From: Bordetella sp. BOR01
GTDB lineage: Bacteria; Pseudomonadota; Gammaproteobacteria; Burkholderiales; Burkholderiaceae_B
NCBI RefSeq assembly: GCF_019218885.1
Contig: NZ_JAHUWT010000003.1
Location: 372,001-436,000, forward strand
Length of the DNA stretch: 64,000 bases
Direction of reading: 5' to 3'
Part shown: positions 17,433 through 25,222 of the stretch, piece by piece
How the letters are laid out: every line of letters starts with the position of its first letter
Position numbering within the stretch: the first letter of the stretch is position 1
Notes under the pieces: generated by a model
Told to the model about the DNA's origin: nothing
Databases searched by the model: none
The model's input: only the letters and a program-made list of their open reading frames with translations
Made by a program: the position numbers and the translations under genes

Positions 17433-17521
17433 CCTGGCGCTGATCACGACGCGGAATTCGCCGTTGGCGGTATACAGTTGCCCAAGGCGCGCCGGCGCCA
17501 ACGTCCTGCCCCTATCCCTCG

Positions 17522-18469
17522 ATGACGATGAAAGACCTGGACACCATCCCGATCGAAGCAATCAAGACCCTGCCGGACCTCAACCAGCTCAAGTACTTCT
17601 GTGTGATCTCGAAGGAAAAGTCGCTGCGCGAAGGGGCACTGAAGCTTGGAGTCAGCCAGTCGTCATTGACGCGCAGCATCCTGGCGCTCGAGCACGACCT
17701 GGGCGTCAAGCTGCTGGAAAGATCCCGGCAAGGGATTGCCCTGACGCCGGACGGGCACGAACTCTTGCTGCGCGCCGAGCCCCTGCTCTCTGCCTTGACA
17801 ATGGCCCAGCGCAGGGCCATTGAATTCCGGGACAGCGCCACCGGGCAGGCACGGCTCGCCGTTCCCGCCACGTTGTCGAGCTTTCTGCTGCCCCCATTAC
17901 TTAGCCTATATGCCGCGGACCTGAAGAAGACCCACATCAGCATCCTGGAAGGGCCGGCGCGCCAGATCAACCAGTGGCTCAAGGCCGGGGAAGTGGATGT
18001 GGGCATCATTGTCGGCCCAAGCCACGACAGGCAAATCAGTGCCGAGCTTCTCTATGAAGAAGAACTCTACCTGATGTGCCGCACGATTCCGGCGGGCGCG
18101 ACCAAGGACGGCATCACCTTCGATAAGCTGGCTCAGCTTCCTTTGGCGCTACCGCTCATGCCACTGGGCAGCCGGCAGATCCTTGAATCCCTGGCGGAAC
18201 AAGAGGGCATACACCTGAACCCGGTCGCAGAGGTTGACAGTCCCGGCATCCAGAAACTGCTGGTATTGCATCACGGCCTTTGCAGCGTGTTCTCACGCCT
18301 GGTCTGCCAGGACGAACTGCGCAGCGGCCTGATACATGCCATACCCATCACGCCCGCACCGATCCGAAAGTTCTATATCGCCACACGCGAAGGCGGGCAG
18401 CCGTCCCCGGCGACCCGCCTGCTTGCCCATTTGCTCAGAAGAGTCGGCCAGGGCCTCAGAATCTCTTAG
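17522..18469 (+). CDS. LysR-family transcriptional regulator
   Basis: A 315-residue regulator. The helix-turn-helix is LNQLKYFCVISKEKSLREGALKLGVSQSSLTRSILALEHDLGVKLLERSRQGIALT. The effector domain follows, with RLAVPATLSSFLLPPLLSLY and EVDVGIIVGPS. Two in-frame ATGs (17522 and 17528) are possible. It is divergent from the oxidoreductase-Bug-aldolase operon and very likely controls it through the repeated boxes at 17333-17432. At its other end it converges on the Bug receptor gene at 18486 with only 16 bases between. Confidence 0.92.
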   Translation: MTMKDLDTIPIEAIKTLPDLNQLKYFCVISKEKSLREGALKLGVSQSSLTRSILALEHDLGVKLLERSRQGIALTPDGHELLLRAEPLLSALTMAQRRAIEFRDSATGQARLAVPATLSSFLLPPLLSLYAADLKKTHISILEGPARQINQWLKAGEVDVGIIVGPSHDRQISAELLYEEELYLMCRTIPAGATKDGITFDKLAQLPLALPLMPLGSRQILESLAEQEGIHLNPVAEVDSPGIQKLLVLHHGLCSVFSRLVCQDELRSGLIHAIPITPAPIRKFYIATREGGQPSPATRLLAHLLRRVGQGLRIS

Positions 18470-18485
18470 CTACGGATAACGCCTG

Positions 18486-19505
18486 TCATGAGCCGCCATC
18501 CATGGCGATACCAGCGTTGTCAATCACTGCCTTCCATCTCTTGTTCTGAGCAATCAGCTCTTGGCGGAATGCGGCCACGCTTTCGTCCTGCTCGATGAAA
18601 ACGCCTTCCGCCGTGAAATCCCGGACCAGTTCGGGGTCGGAGAGCGCCTGCAACGTTATCTCGCTGATCTTGTCGGCCACCGCCGGGGGGATGCCGGCCG
18701 GCGCAAAAAGGCCGATCCACACAGACATTTCGGCCTCTGGGAAACCGACCTCTGCCACCGTGGGTACATCGGGGAACAGGTTTGACCGTTCTTTCGTCGT
18801 GACAGCCAAAGGGATCAGCTTCCCTGTCTGAATATGAGGCAGCACAAGCTGGGAATTGCCAAAGATCAGATCGATGCGGCCGCCGAGCAGGTCGCTGAGC
18901 GCGCCCGCAGCCCCTTTGTACGGAACGTGCGTCAGTTGCACGCCGGCAACCTGCTGCAGCAATTCTCCTCCCAGATGAGAGGTCGATCCTACGCCACCCG
19001 AGGCATAGGTCAATGGCTGCCCCGCTTCCGCCCGCGCTTTCGCCAGGGCGATGAGGTCTTTCAACGATTTGACGTTCAGGCTGCTTTGAACGACAAGAAT
19101 ATTGGGAAAGGAACCGATGCGGCTGATGGGTGTGAAGTCGTTGACGGCATCATAAGAAAGGTCTTTGTACAGGCCGCCATTGATCGCATGGGTACTGATG
19201 GTGCCCGCAACGAGCGTGTAACCGTCGCGTGGAGCCCGCTTGGCGGCGTTGACGCCCACAATGCCTCCGGCGCTGGGCTGATTCTGGATGACGATAGGCT
19301 GACCCATGATCCTGGACATGGAATCGGCGACACGGCGCGCCGTGATGTCCGATGATCCTCCAGCCGTGAACGGCACAATGACCGTGACGGGCTTGGACGG
19401 ATAATCCGCCTGGGCCCACGCAGGGGTTGAACCCATCAAGAGTGTTCCAGCCGCTACAACAGGCATGCTCAAGGCGCGCAATATCCTCATTTTCTTGAAA
19501 ATCAT
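18486..19505 (-). CDS. Tripartite tricarboxylate transporter receptor (Bug family)
   Basis: About 339 residues from the ATG at 19505, which has AAAGG eight to nine bases upstream; the ATG at 19514 is also possible but too close to that site. The signal peptide ends in STPAWAQA. The mature protein starts DYPSKPVTVIVPFTAGGSSDITARRVAD, then VNAAKRAPRDGYTLVAGT and VPYKGAAGALSDLLGGRIDLIFG, all Bug hallmarks. It lies 43 bases behind the HpcH/HpaI aldolase gene and is its operon partner, so it may capture the hydroxy-oxo acid that the aldolase splits. The ligand is not known. Confidence 0.93.
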   Translation of the reverse strand: MIFKKMRILRALSMPVVAAGTLLMGSTPAWAQADYPSKPVTVIVPFTAGGSSDITARRVADSMSRIMGQPIVIQNQPSAGGIVGVNAAKRAPRDGYTLVAGTISTHAINGGLYKDLSYDAVNDFTPISRIGSFPNILVVQSSLNVKSLKDLIALAKARAEAGQPLTYASGGVGSTSHLGGELLQQVAGVQLTHVPYKGAAGALSDLLGGRIDLIFGNSQLVLPHIQTGKLIPLAVTTKERSNLFPDVPTVAEVGFPEAEMSVWIGLFAPAGIPPAVADKISEITLQALSDPELVRDFTAEGVFIEQDESVAAFRQELIAQNKRWKAVIDNAGIAMDGGS

Positions 19506-19548
19506 CTCTGCCATCCTTTGGTATTTAGAAGAATTATTTATGGGCTGG

Positions 19549-20358
19549 TCACCGGGTAACCGAGGTCGCCTTCTTATAGATCTCGTGCGCCGTGACCTGG
19601 ACATTGCGCAGATGGTTGGCCATGCTCTTGTAGTCGATCGAATACACATAGAACGCCACGCCGGCCGGATCACTGCCTTCTATTTCGGCAGGGTCGTTGA
19701 TGTACAGCCCTACCGGTATGCGGCGTTTGCCGGCTGCTGATTTGATTTTCTCGATAGCCCCGAGAATGTCGGGATGGCGCAATTGCCCATGCAGCCCCAT
19801 GGACGTTGCAAGATCTGCCGGCCCGGGCATCAGGCAGTCGACAGACACCTCATCGAGAATCGACTCTATCCGCTCGACTACCTGGGCATCCTCAATCAGG
19901 CCCATGGACACGACGTTCTCGTTGGAAGCCTGCGCCACCTCGGCAAATGGCAACAAACCGAACCCCGCGGCAGGTACCCCGGTGCAAGTCGGGCGGCTGC
20001 CCTTGGGGGCATATGACATGGCACGCACGACCTCATTGGCTCCGTAAGAGGACATGCCGTAGTGGGGCAGCATGAATCCCGCCGCGCCCGCGTCCAGCAA
20101 GCGCCCGGCATCCGGGAAATTCGCCACGCCCAGGCGCACGATCGGGCGAATACCCGTGGCCTGGCACGCTCGCACGTGTCCAGCGACACTGCGCACATCG
20201 TTGGCACCGTGTTCCATGTCAACGACGACGAAATCGAAGCCGGCGTATCCGTAAACAGCGGAAATATCCGGGTCGGGCGAAAAAATAAATGCCCCCAGAA
20301 CTGTCTTTCCAGACTCGGGGGCTTGTTTCAGCAGATCTTTCAGACCGATTTGAATCAT
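19549..20358 (-). CDS. HpcH/HpaI-family aldolase
   Basis: A 269-residue class II aldolase. The ATG at 20358 (MIQIGLKDLL) has GGAGTGA upstream; the frame is open 36 bases further. Key positions are GAFIFSPDPDISAVYGYAGFDFVVVDMEHG, containing the Asp and Glu used for metal binding, RPIVRLG with the catalytic Arg, and MPGPADLATSMGL with the C-terminal Asp. Such enzymes split 4-hydroxy-2-oxo acids into pyruvate and an aldehyde or ketone. It heads a two-gene operon with the Bug receptor. A spacer of only 74 bases separates it from the LysR remnant. Confidence 0.88.
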   Translation of the reverse strand: MIQIGLKDLLKQAPESGKTVLGAFIFSPDPDISAVYGYAGFDFVVVDMEHGANDVRSVAGHVRACQATGIRPIVRLGVANFPDAGRLLDAGAAGFMLPHYGMSSYGANEVVRAMSYAPKGSRPTCTGVPAAGFGLLPFAEVAQASNENVVSMGLIEDAQVVERIESILDEVSVDCLMPGPADLATSMGLHGQLRHPDILGAIEKIKSAAGKRRIPVGLYINDPAEIEGSDPAGVAFYVYSIDYKSMANHLRNVQVTAHEIYKKATSVTR

Positions 20359-20431
20359 ATTGATCACTCCATCATCGAAGCGCCCAAGGTACACGCCGGG
20401 CCCCGTGTAAGCCAGGGCTTGATGATGCTAA

Positions 20432-20731
20432 TTAATCAATAGATCGATGCGATTTACTGATCTCACAGGACCAGAGCCTTATTTCCTGTAATTCGCCCAG
20501 GATCCGGCCGACATCACCAAGAAAACTCTGCCCCGCAGGCGTCAGTTGAGTTTCGTGACGGCCGCCACGTACCAGCAGCAGCACGCCAAGGTCCCGTTCA
20601 AGTTGCTGGATCGGCCGAGACAGAGCAGACAGGCTGATTGCCAGATCCCGGGCGGCAAGGCGATACGAACCCCGGGTGGCAACAAGGTAGAAGTAGATCA
20701 GCGTTCGAGTGTCAAACAGGCGTTTTTTCAC
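20432..20731 (-). pseudogene. LysR-family remnant: DNA-binding domain only
   Basis: Only about 99 residues remain where the family has about 300. The helix-turn-helix is complete (RTLIYFYLVATRGSYRLAARDLAISLSALSRPIQQLERDLGVLLL, then LTPAGQSFLGDVG), but the frame stops after the linker helix and there is no effector domain. There is no room for one: the aldolase starts 74 bases on. The GTG at 20731 has GGAAAG upstream; the frame is open to 20782. Either the 3' part was deleted or a stand-alone DNA-binding protein persists. I favour a remnant but it may still be expressed. Confidence 0.7.
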
Positions 20732-20895
20732 CGGGCTTTCCGCGTAGCGTGTGCAAAGCCGAATCATACATTTTGGCATCACACTATTGCGTATAACAGA
20801 TCACTGAAAACCCGTCACGCGCGGTACTGACTTGTACTATGGGCTGCCCTTTCTGTTGATTCAGAATTTCATTCAACAACGCTGGAAAGACAAAC

Positions 20896-21876
20896 ATGCT
20901 CGAGATTGAAAATGGTTCGTTTCTGATTACAGGCGGATTAAGCCTGATAGGCTCGCACCTGGTTGATGCATTGCAGGAGAAAGGGGCAAAAGAAATCCGG
21001 CTCCTGGATAATTTCAGTCTCGGTTCATCAGAACTGGCACAGGTGATGGAAGCCAAGCCTGGCGTCAAGGTCATCCGGGGAGACATCACACGGCTTCCAG
21101 ACCTGCTTCATGCAATGAAGGATGTCGACGGTGTTTTCGCATTGGCCGGCTACCTGACCTTGCCCATGAACGCCAACCCGCCCCTCGGCGTGGAAGTCAA
21201 CGTAATGGGTATGCTTAATACGCTAGAGGCGGCGCGCCTGCTGGCCGGCAAGAAAATCGTATTCGCTTCTTCCATTTCCGTTTATGGCGACCGCCGCAGC
21301 GAAACCATTACGGAAGAGACGCCATTTGGCTCATACGGCGTCAATGCGGCAATTTCGACTTACGCCTCCACAAAGCTCGTAGGAGAACACCTGGGCCGGC
21401 TATATGCGCAGAAGTACGGCGTTGCCGCATGCAATGCCCGGTTCTCTACGGTCTACGGCGAAAACCAGCACGGCAGAGGCGTCAATGCCTTATATATTCT
21501 GGAAGCGCTGCAGGCTGTGGCCCGCGGCCAGCCACCCGTAATTGCCGGCACGGGCGAAGAGTCGCACGACTTCATCCACGCAAGCGATGTGGCGCGTGGA
21601 TGCATCGCGATGATGGCCCGGGGCGGGCCGGGGGCCACCTTCAATATCGCGTCGGGTGTTTCCACCAGTGTGAACAAGCTGGTCGGAATGGTGCTGGACG
21701 AATACAACAGCACGCTGAAGCCAGCATATAAAGAAGACACTCGCGATGCCAAGGCGCCCTCTCACAGCAAGCTCGACATCTCGATCGAGCGCGCGCGAAC
21801 GCAACTGGCATGGGAACCGCGCGTAAGCCTGGCCGCGGGCATACACGGCTTGCGCGTGTGGATGGAAAGCCAGTGA
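20896..21876 (+). CDS. NAD-dependent epimerase/dehydratase (extended SDR)
   Basis: A 326-residue extended short-chain dehydrogenase. The cofactor motif reads ITGGLSLIGSHLVDAL (TGGxxxIG, where G-x-x-G-x-x-G is usual), followed by LLDNFSLG and GDITRLPDL, which bind the nucleotide. Catalytic residues are Ser in FASSISVYG and the Tyr-x-x-x-Lys pair in YASTKLVGEHL. The order and spacing match UDP-glucose 4-epimerase and related sugar-nucleotide enzymes. GGAAAG precedes the ATG. It stands alone on the plus strand between catabolic operons, so a role on a sugar nucleotide is doubtful; a carboxylic or lactone substrate is possible. Confidence 0.85.
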   Translation: MLEIENGSFLITGGLSLIGSHLVDALQEKGAKEIRLLDNFSLGSSELAQVMEAKPGVKVIRGDITRLPDLLHAMKDVDGVFALAGYLTLPMNANPPLGVEVNVMGMLNTLEAARLLAGKKIVFASSISVYGDRRSETITEETPFGSYGVNAAISTYASTKLVGEHLGRLYAQKYGVAACNARFSTVYGENQHGRGVNALYILEALQAVARGQPPVIAGTGEESHDFIHASDVARGCIAMMARGGPGATFNIASGVSTSVNKLVGMVLDEYNSTLKPAYKEDTRDAKAPSHSKLDISIERARTQLAWEPRVSLAAGIHGLRVWMESQ

Positions 21877-21900
21877 CGGCGCGGCGAGCCGCTTGGCGGT

Positions 21901-21932
21901 CGCGGGGCCTGTTGCCGCCAGCAGGCCCCGCG
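21901..21932. terminator. Hairpin between convergent genes
   Basis: CGCGGGGCCTG (21901-21911) pairs perfectly with CAGGCCCCGCG (21922-21932) around a 10-base loop, midway between the convergent epimerase and Bug genes. No T run follows on either strand, so it may act in both directions only weakly. Confidence 0.5.
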
Positions 21933-21940
21933 CCGGCCGG

Positions 21941-22936
21941 TTACTGCGTCTTCACCCCCGCGGCCTTGATCATCGGCCCCAGGCGGCGCATATCGGCTTC
22001 AAGCGCCTTCATGAACGGCTCGGGAGGCCCGCCGATCACGCGCGCGCCGTCCCGCTCGATCTCAGCTTTCACCGCGGGCGAATGCAGCACTTCGTTCAAG
22101 GCGCGGTTGATTTTTCCTATCGTCTCGTCCGGCGTCCTGGCGGGCGCGACAATGCCGTACCAGGTGACCTGCTCATAGCCCGGGTAACCGCTTTCCGCCA
22201 CCGTGGGCACGTCGGGCAAGGCCGGCGAACGCTCGGCCGACGTAACCCCCAGGCCCCGAACCTTCCCGCCTTCGATGAACCCGCGCATGGTCACGCTGGT
22301 GCCCACCCAGGCAGTCAACCGGCCACCCAGCATGTCAGGCATGCCCTGCGCAATACCGCGGTAGGGAATCAAGTTCAACTCGGTGTCCGTGCGGCGCCCG
22401 AACTCAAGCATGGCCATCTGGATATTGATCGTCGGATAGCCGATGCTTACCTCGCCAGGCCTGGCCTTCGCCCTGGCGACCAGGTCTGCCAGCGTGGCCG
22501 GGCCGTCTTGCCCCACGGCAATGACATAAGGCGTGGACAGCACCATGCCCACCGCCTTGAAATCCTTCAACGGATCATAGGACAGGTTCTTGTGGATGAA
22601 AGGGTTGACCGCGATATGGTCGATGAGCGTCAGTCCCAGCACATATCCATCCGGATCGGCGCGCGCAACCGTCTGCAGCGCGATATTGCCGTTGGCGCCG
22701 CCCTGGTTCTCTACCACCACATCGGTGTGCAGCGCCTTGGCCAGGGGGTCGGCCAATAATCGCCCCAGGCGATCGCCGCCGCCCCCCGGCGGGAACGGCA
22801 CCACCAGCCTGATGGGCTTGCTTGGATAGGCCGCTTCCGCATGCGCGGCAGATGGCTGGATGCCAAGCCCGCAAGCGGCCACGGCCAACACGATTGCGCT
22901 CACCACTGCGCGACGATTCCGGGTGACGATCATCAT
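21941..22936 (-). CDS. Tripartite tricarboxylate transporter receptor (Bug family)
   Basis: A 331-residue receptor. The ATG at 22936 has AGAGGAG close upstream; the open frame continues into the upstream gene but that part is a shadow. After the signal peptide (ending SAAHAEA) come YPSKPIRLVVPFPPGGGGDRLGRLLAD, ALQTVARADPDGYVLGL and IPYRGIAQGMPDMLGGRLTAWVG. It follows the two decarboxylase subunit genes by 23 bases, so it probably brings in a 2-oxo acid or its precursor for them. No membrane components are near. Confidence 0.93.
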   Translation of the reverse strand: MMIVTRNRRAVVSAIVLAVAACGLGIQPSAAHAEAAYPSKPIRLVVPFPPGGGGDRLGRLLADPLAKALHTDVVVENQGGANGNIALQTVARADPDGYVLGLTLIDHIAVNPFIHKNLSYDPLKDFKAVGMVLSTPYVIAVGQDGPATLADLVARAKARPGEVSIGYPTINIQMAMLEFGRRTDTELNLIPYRGIAQGMPDMLGGRLTAWVGTSVTMRGFIEGGKVRGLGVTSAERSPALPDVPTVAESGYPGYEQVTWYGIVAPARTPDETIGKINRALNEVLHSPAVKAEIERDGARVIGGPPEPFMKALEADMRRLGPMIKAAGVKTQ

Positions 22937-22959
22937 GGTCTCCTCTTTGTTATTGCTGC

Positions 22960-23559
22960 CTACTGATGCGCATCCGCGCCCAGCAGCGCCTCGCGGAAAC
23001 GGCTGCGCAGATACGGCCCGTCGCGCGGCGGCAGCGACGTCGGCTGGGGGCCGGTCGCCACCTTCACGGTGGCCAGCACGGGGCCAGCACCGTGCAGAAT
23101 CGTGTCTACCGCCTGGTCGAGCTCGGATTCGGTGCGCGCGACAATGGCCGTGCCAAAGCCGCAGGCCGTAGCCACCGCGGCAATGTCTACGCCGCGTCCG
23201 GCATGGGCGGGCTGCATCCCCGTCTCGGCATAATGTTCGTTGTCGATCACCACGATGCTCAGGTTGGCAGCCCCATGCACCGCGACAGTCGCCAGCGAGC
23301 CCAGCCCCATCATCATTTCTCCGTCGCCGACGAAGACGATGACGCGCTTGCCGGGCTGCGCCTGGGCCAGGCCCAGGCCTATCATCACCGCGCCGCCCAT
23401 GGCGCCCCACAGGTAGAAGTTCTGGGCACAGTCGCCGGCCGCCGCCAGGTCGAAAGTGGGATTGCCCAGGCTGGAAATGGCCAGTGCATCACCGCGGTCG
23501 CGCAGTATGCGGGCAACCGCCAGGCGACGATCCAGCGTCGATGGATTCTGCGTAGTCAT
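22960..23559 (-). CDS. Thiamine-diphosphate decarboxylase, C-terminal (cofactor-binding) subunit, ComE-like
   Basis: A 199-residue protein equal to the C-terminal domain of thiamine-diphosphate enzymes. The cofactor motif starts at GDG (residues 78-80) in VIVFVGDGEMMMGLGSLATV and ends near Asn107 (IVVIDNEHY), the GDG-x-n-N pattern that holds magnesium diphosphate. This split arrangement is known from sulfopyruvate decarboxylase (ComD/ComE) and is close to phosphonopyruvate decarboxylase. It lies seven bases after the partner gene. The two would form a heteromer that decarboxylates a 2-oxo acid; which acid is unknown. Confidence 0.85.
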   Translation of the reverse strand: MTTQNPSTLDRRLAVARILRDRGDALAISSLGNPTFDLAAAGDCAQNFYLWGAMGGAVMIGLGLAQAQPGKRVIVFVGDGEMMMGLGSLATVAVHGAANLSIVVIDNEHYAETGMQPAHAGRGVDIAAVATACGFGTAIVARTESELDQAVDTILHGAGPVLATVKVATGPQPTSLPPRDGPYLRSRFREALLGADAHQ

Positions 23560-23566
23560 GGTCTGC

Positions 23567-24085
23567 TCACTTATCGAAGTTCTTGGTGCCGATCACGCGC
23601 TGGCCTATCAAGACCGCGACGCTGCGCCCGGTCTGGTAGGCGAACCGCGCGCCCGCCGAGACATTGACCGCCACCTCGTCCGGCGCGTCCGCCCGGTACA
23701 CATACACCCCCGAATCCTCGAGCACGCGCTGTGTCGATTTGCCCATGGCGACCTGCCACGGATTGAACTCGCCCCATTCGCCGCGCATGGTCACTATCAT
23801 GAAGAGCGGCATGCGGGCCTCGTGCTGCAGGGAAAGCATATTGATGCAGTTGCCCACGCCGCTGGACTGCAGCAACAGCACCGCCCGCTCTCCGCCCAGC
23901 CAGGCGCCGCCGGCCATGGCCACCCCTTCTTCTTCGGTGGTAAGCGACACCGACTGGATCCCGGGATCCTGGTCGCACATGCGGATCAAGGCACTGTGGC
24001 CCGCATCCGGCACGTATGAAACCTGGCGCACGTTCAGTGCCTTGAATGCGTCGTATATCTCTCGAGGCCAATCTGGATTCGGCAT
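23567..24085 (-). CDS. Thiamine-diphosphate decarboxylase, N-terminal (pyrimidine-binding) subunit, ComD-like
   Basis: A 172-residue protein equal to the N-terminal domain of thiamine-diphosphate enzymes. The catalytic glutamate that activates the cofactor is in LTTEEEGVAMAGGAWLGG (residues 51-53), and LLLQSSGVGNCINMLSLQHEARMPLFMIVTMRGE matches the ComD group. It is first in the operon ComD-ComE-Bug. The region before it holds a GGAATT-A-AATTCC palindrome. The LysR gene upstream of it is transcribed in the same direction and is the likely regulator. Confidence 0.85.
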   Translation of the reverse strand: MPNPDWPREIYDAFKALNVRQVSYVPDAGHSALIRMCDQDPGIQSVSLTTEEEGVAMAGGAWLGGERAVLLLQSSGVGNCINMLSLQHEARMPLFMIVTMRGEWGEFNPWQVAMGKSTQRVLEDSGVYVYRADAPDEVAVNVSAGARFAYQTGRSVAVLIGQRVIGTKNFDK

Positions 24086-24171
24086 ATTGCTCTCACTACA
24101 TGGAAATGGGCTGGCGCGGCTGGCACGGCAACAATCTTCCGATGATGAGAGGAAAAACGGCCTGAATAAAG

Positions 24172-24184
24172 GGAATTAAATTCC
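24172..24184. promoter_or_regulatory. Palindrome upstream of the decarboxylase operon
   Basis: GGAATT-A-AATTCC is a perfect 6-bp inverted repeat about 90 bases before the ComD-like start. Further GGAAT or ATTCC copies follow at about 24193, 24203 and 24211. It may be a binding site of the LysR at 24261-25154; no clear -35/-10 pair was seen. Confidence 0.35.
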
Positions 24185-24236
24185 TGCCGACGATTCCACG
24201 AAGGAATATCCCGGAATCCATCCCGGCTGGGGGAAA

Positions 24237-24254
24237 GCGCCGCTGACGCGGCGC
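24237..24254 (-). terminator. Terminator hairpin of the LysR gene
   Basis: GCGCCGC (24237-24243) pairs with GCGGCGC (24248-24254) around a 4-base loop, just past the LysR stop at 24261. On the minus strand it is followed by TTTCCCCC. Confidence 0.45.
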
Positions 24255-24260
24255 CGCAGG

Positions 24261-25154
24261 TCAGTGCGCCTCGGTATCGAAGTCGACGCATTCCTGGGCC
24301 AGCTCGGCCATCGTGCGGGCAAGCACCGAGCCCAACTCATTGCGGAACAAAGCGTAGTACTGCGCACTGGGCGCAGGCTGCTCGGTGCGCAGCAGCACCA
24401 GCCTGCCGTCGTGCAGATAAGGCGAAAAATAGCCTTTGGGAAGACACACCACCCCCAGGCCCGCCACGGCCAGGCCTGCGATCGCAATCAGGTTATCGAT
24501 GGCAAGAATGTCCGACTGGGACGAATCCACCTGCAGCCAGCGGTCGCACAAGGCGCTGATCACCGAATCGCTGGATTGGCCCAGGATGGCCATCTCGCCG
24601 ATCTCTTCGACGCTGAAGCACTTGCTCTCATCGAACAGGCTGGGACTGCCCATCCAGGCGAATTCGACCCGGGCCAAAGGCAAGGCCTGGAGATCGGGGT
24701 GCAGATACATCTCGGGCAGGAATGCCAGGTCGATCTCGCCGGCCAATAATTGCCGCTGGAGTTTGCCGCTCAAATCCAGGCGAGGATGCAGCCCCAGGGA
24801 CGGATAACGGGCCCGGGTCTTGCGAATGAGCGATGACAGCCAGGTCATCGCCGTCATTTCGGTAATTCCGATTTTCAGCAACCCGGTCATGGTGGGATTG
24901 CCTTTCAGGTGCAACAGCATGGAATCGCGTTGCTGCAGCATGCCGCGGGCAAAGTCATGGATGCCCTGCGCCCGGTCGGTCAGCACCAGGCGGTGGCCAG
25001 ACCGGTCGAACAGGGCAACCCCGAAAGCGGTTTCCAGCTCGTGGATCCGCTTGGTGATTGCCGACTGTGTCGTATGAAGCCTGGCGGCAGCGGCGGTGAA
25101 CGTGCCGAGTTTCACGCTCCAGTAGAAGGCCTCTACCTGCTTGATGGTGATCAC
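24261..25154 (-). CDS. LysR-family transcriptional regulator
   Basis: A 297-residue regulator from the GTG at 25154 (ITIKQVEAFYWSVKLGTF), which has CGGAG six bases upstream; the open frame extends far upstream only as a shadow of the thiolase gene. The helix-turn-helix is GTFTAAAARLHTTQSAITKRIHELETAFGVALFDR. The effector domain shows LLKIGITEMTAMTWLSSLI and AGLGVVCLPKGYF. It lies between the acyl-CoA operon (68 bases upstream) and the decarboxylase-Bug operon, same strand as both. Its position just before the latter makes that the likely target. Confidence 0.9.
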   Translation of the reverse strand: MITIKQVEAFYWSVKLGTFTAAAARLHTTQSAITKRIHELETAFGVALFDRSGHRLVLTDRAQGIHDFARGMLQQRDSMLLHLKGNPTMTGLLKIGITEMTAMTWLSSLIRKTRARYPSLGLHPRLDLSGKLQRQLLAGEIDLAFLPEMYLHPDLQALPLARVEFAWMGSPSLFDESKCFSVEEIGEMAILGQSSDSVISALCDRWLQVDSSQSDILAIDNLIAIAGLAVAGLGVVCLPKGYFSPYLHDGRLVLLRTEQPAPSAQYYALFRNELGSVLARTMAELAQECVDFDTEAH

Positions 25155-25222
25155 CGCGGCTCCGTGCGTAGTTCTGCCAAGGAATAAGCCATACGAATAT
25201 ATGCCAGTTTCCCCGGCCCGCC

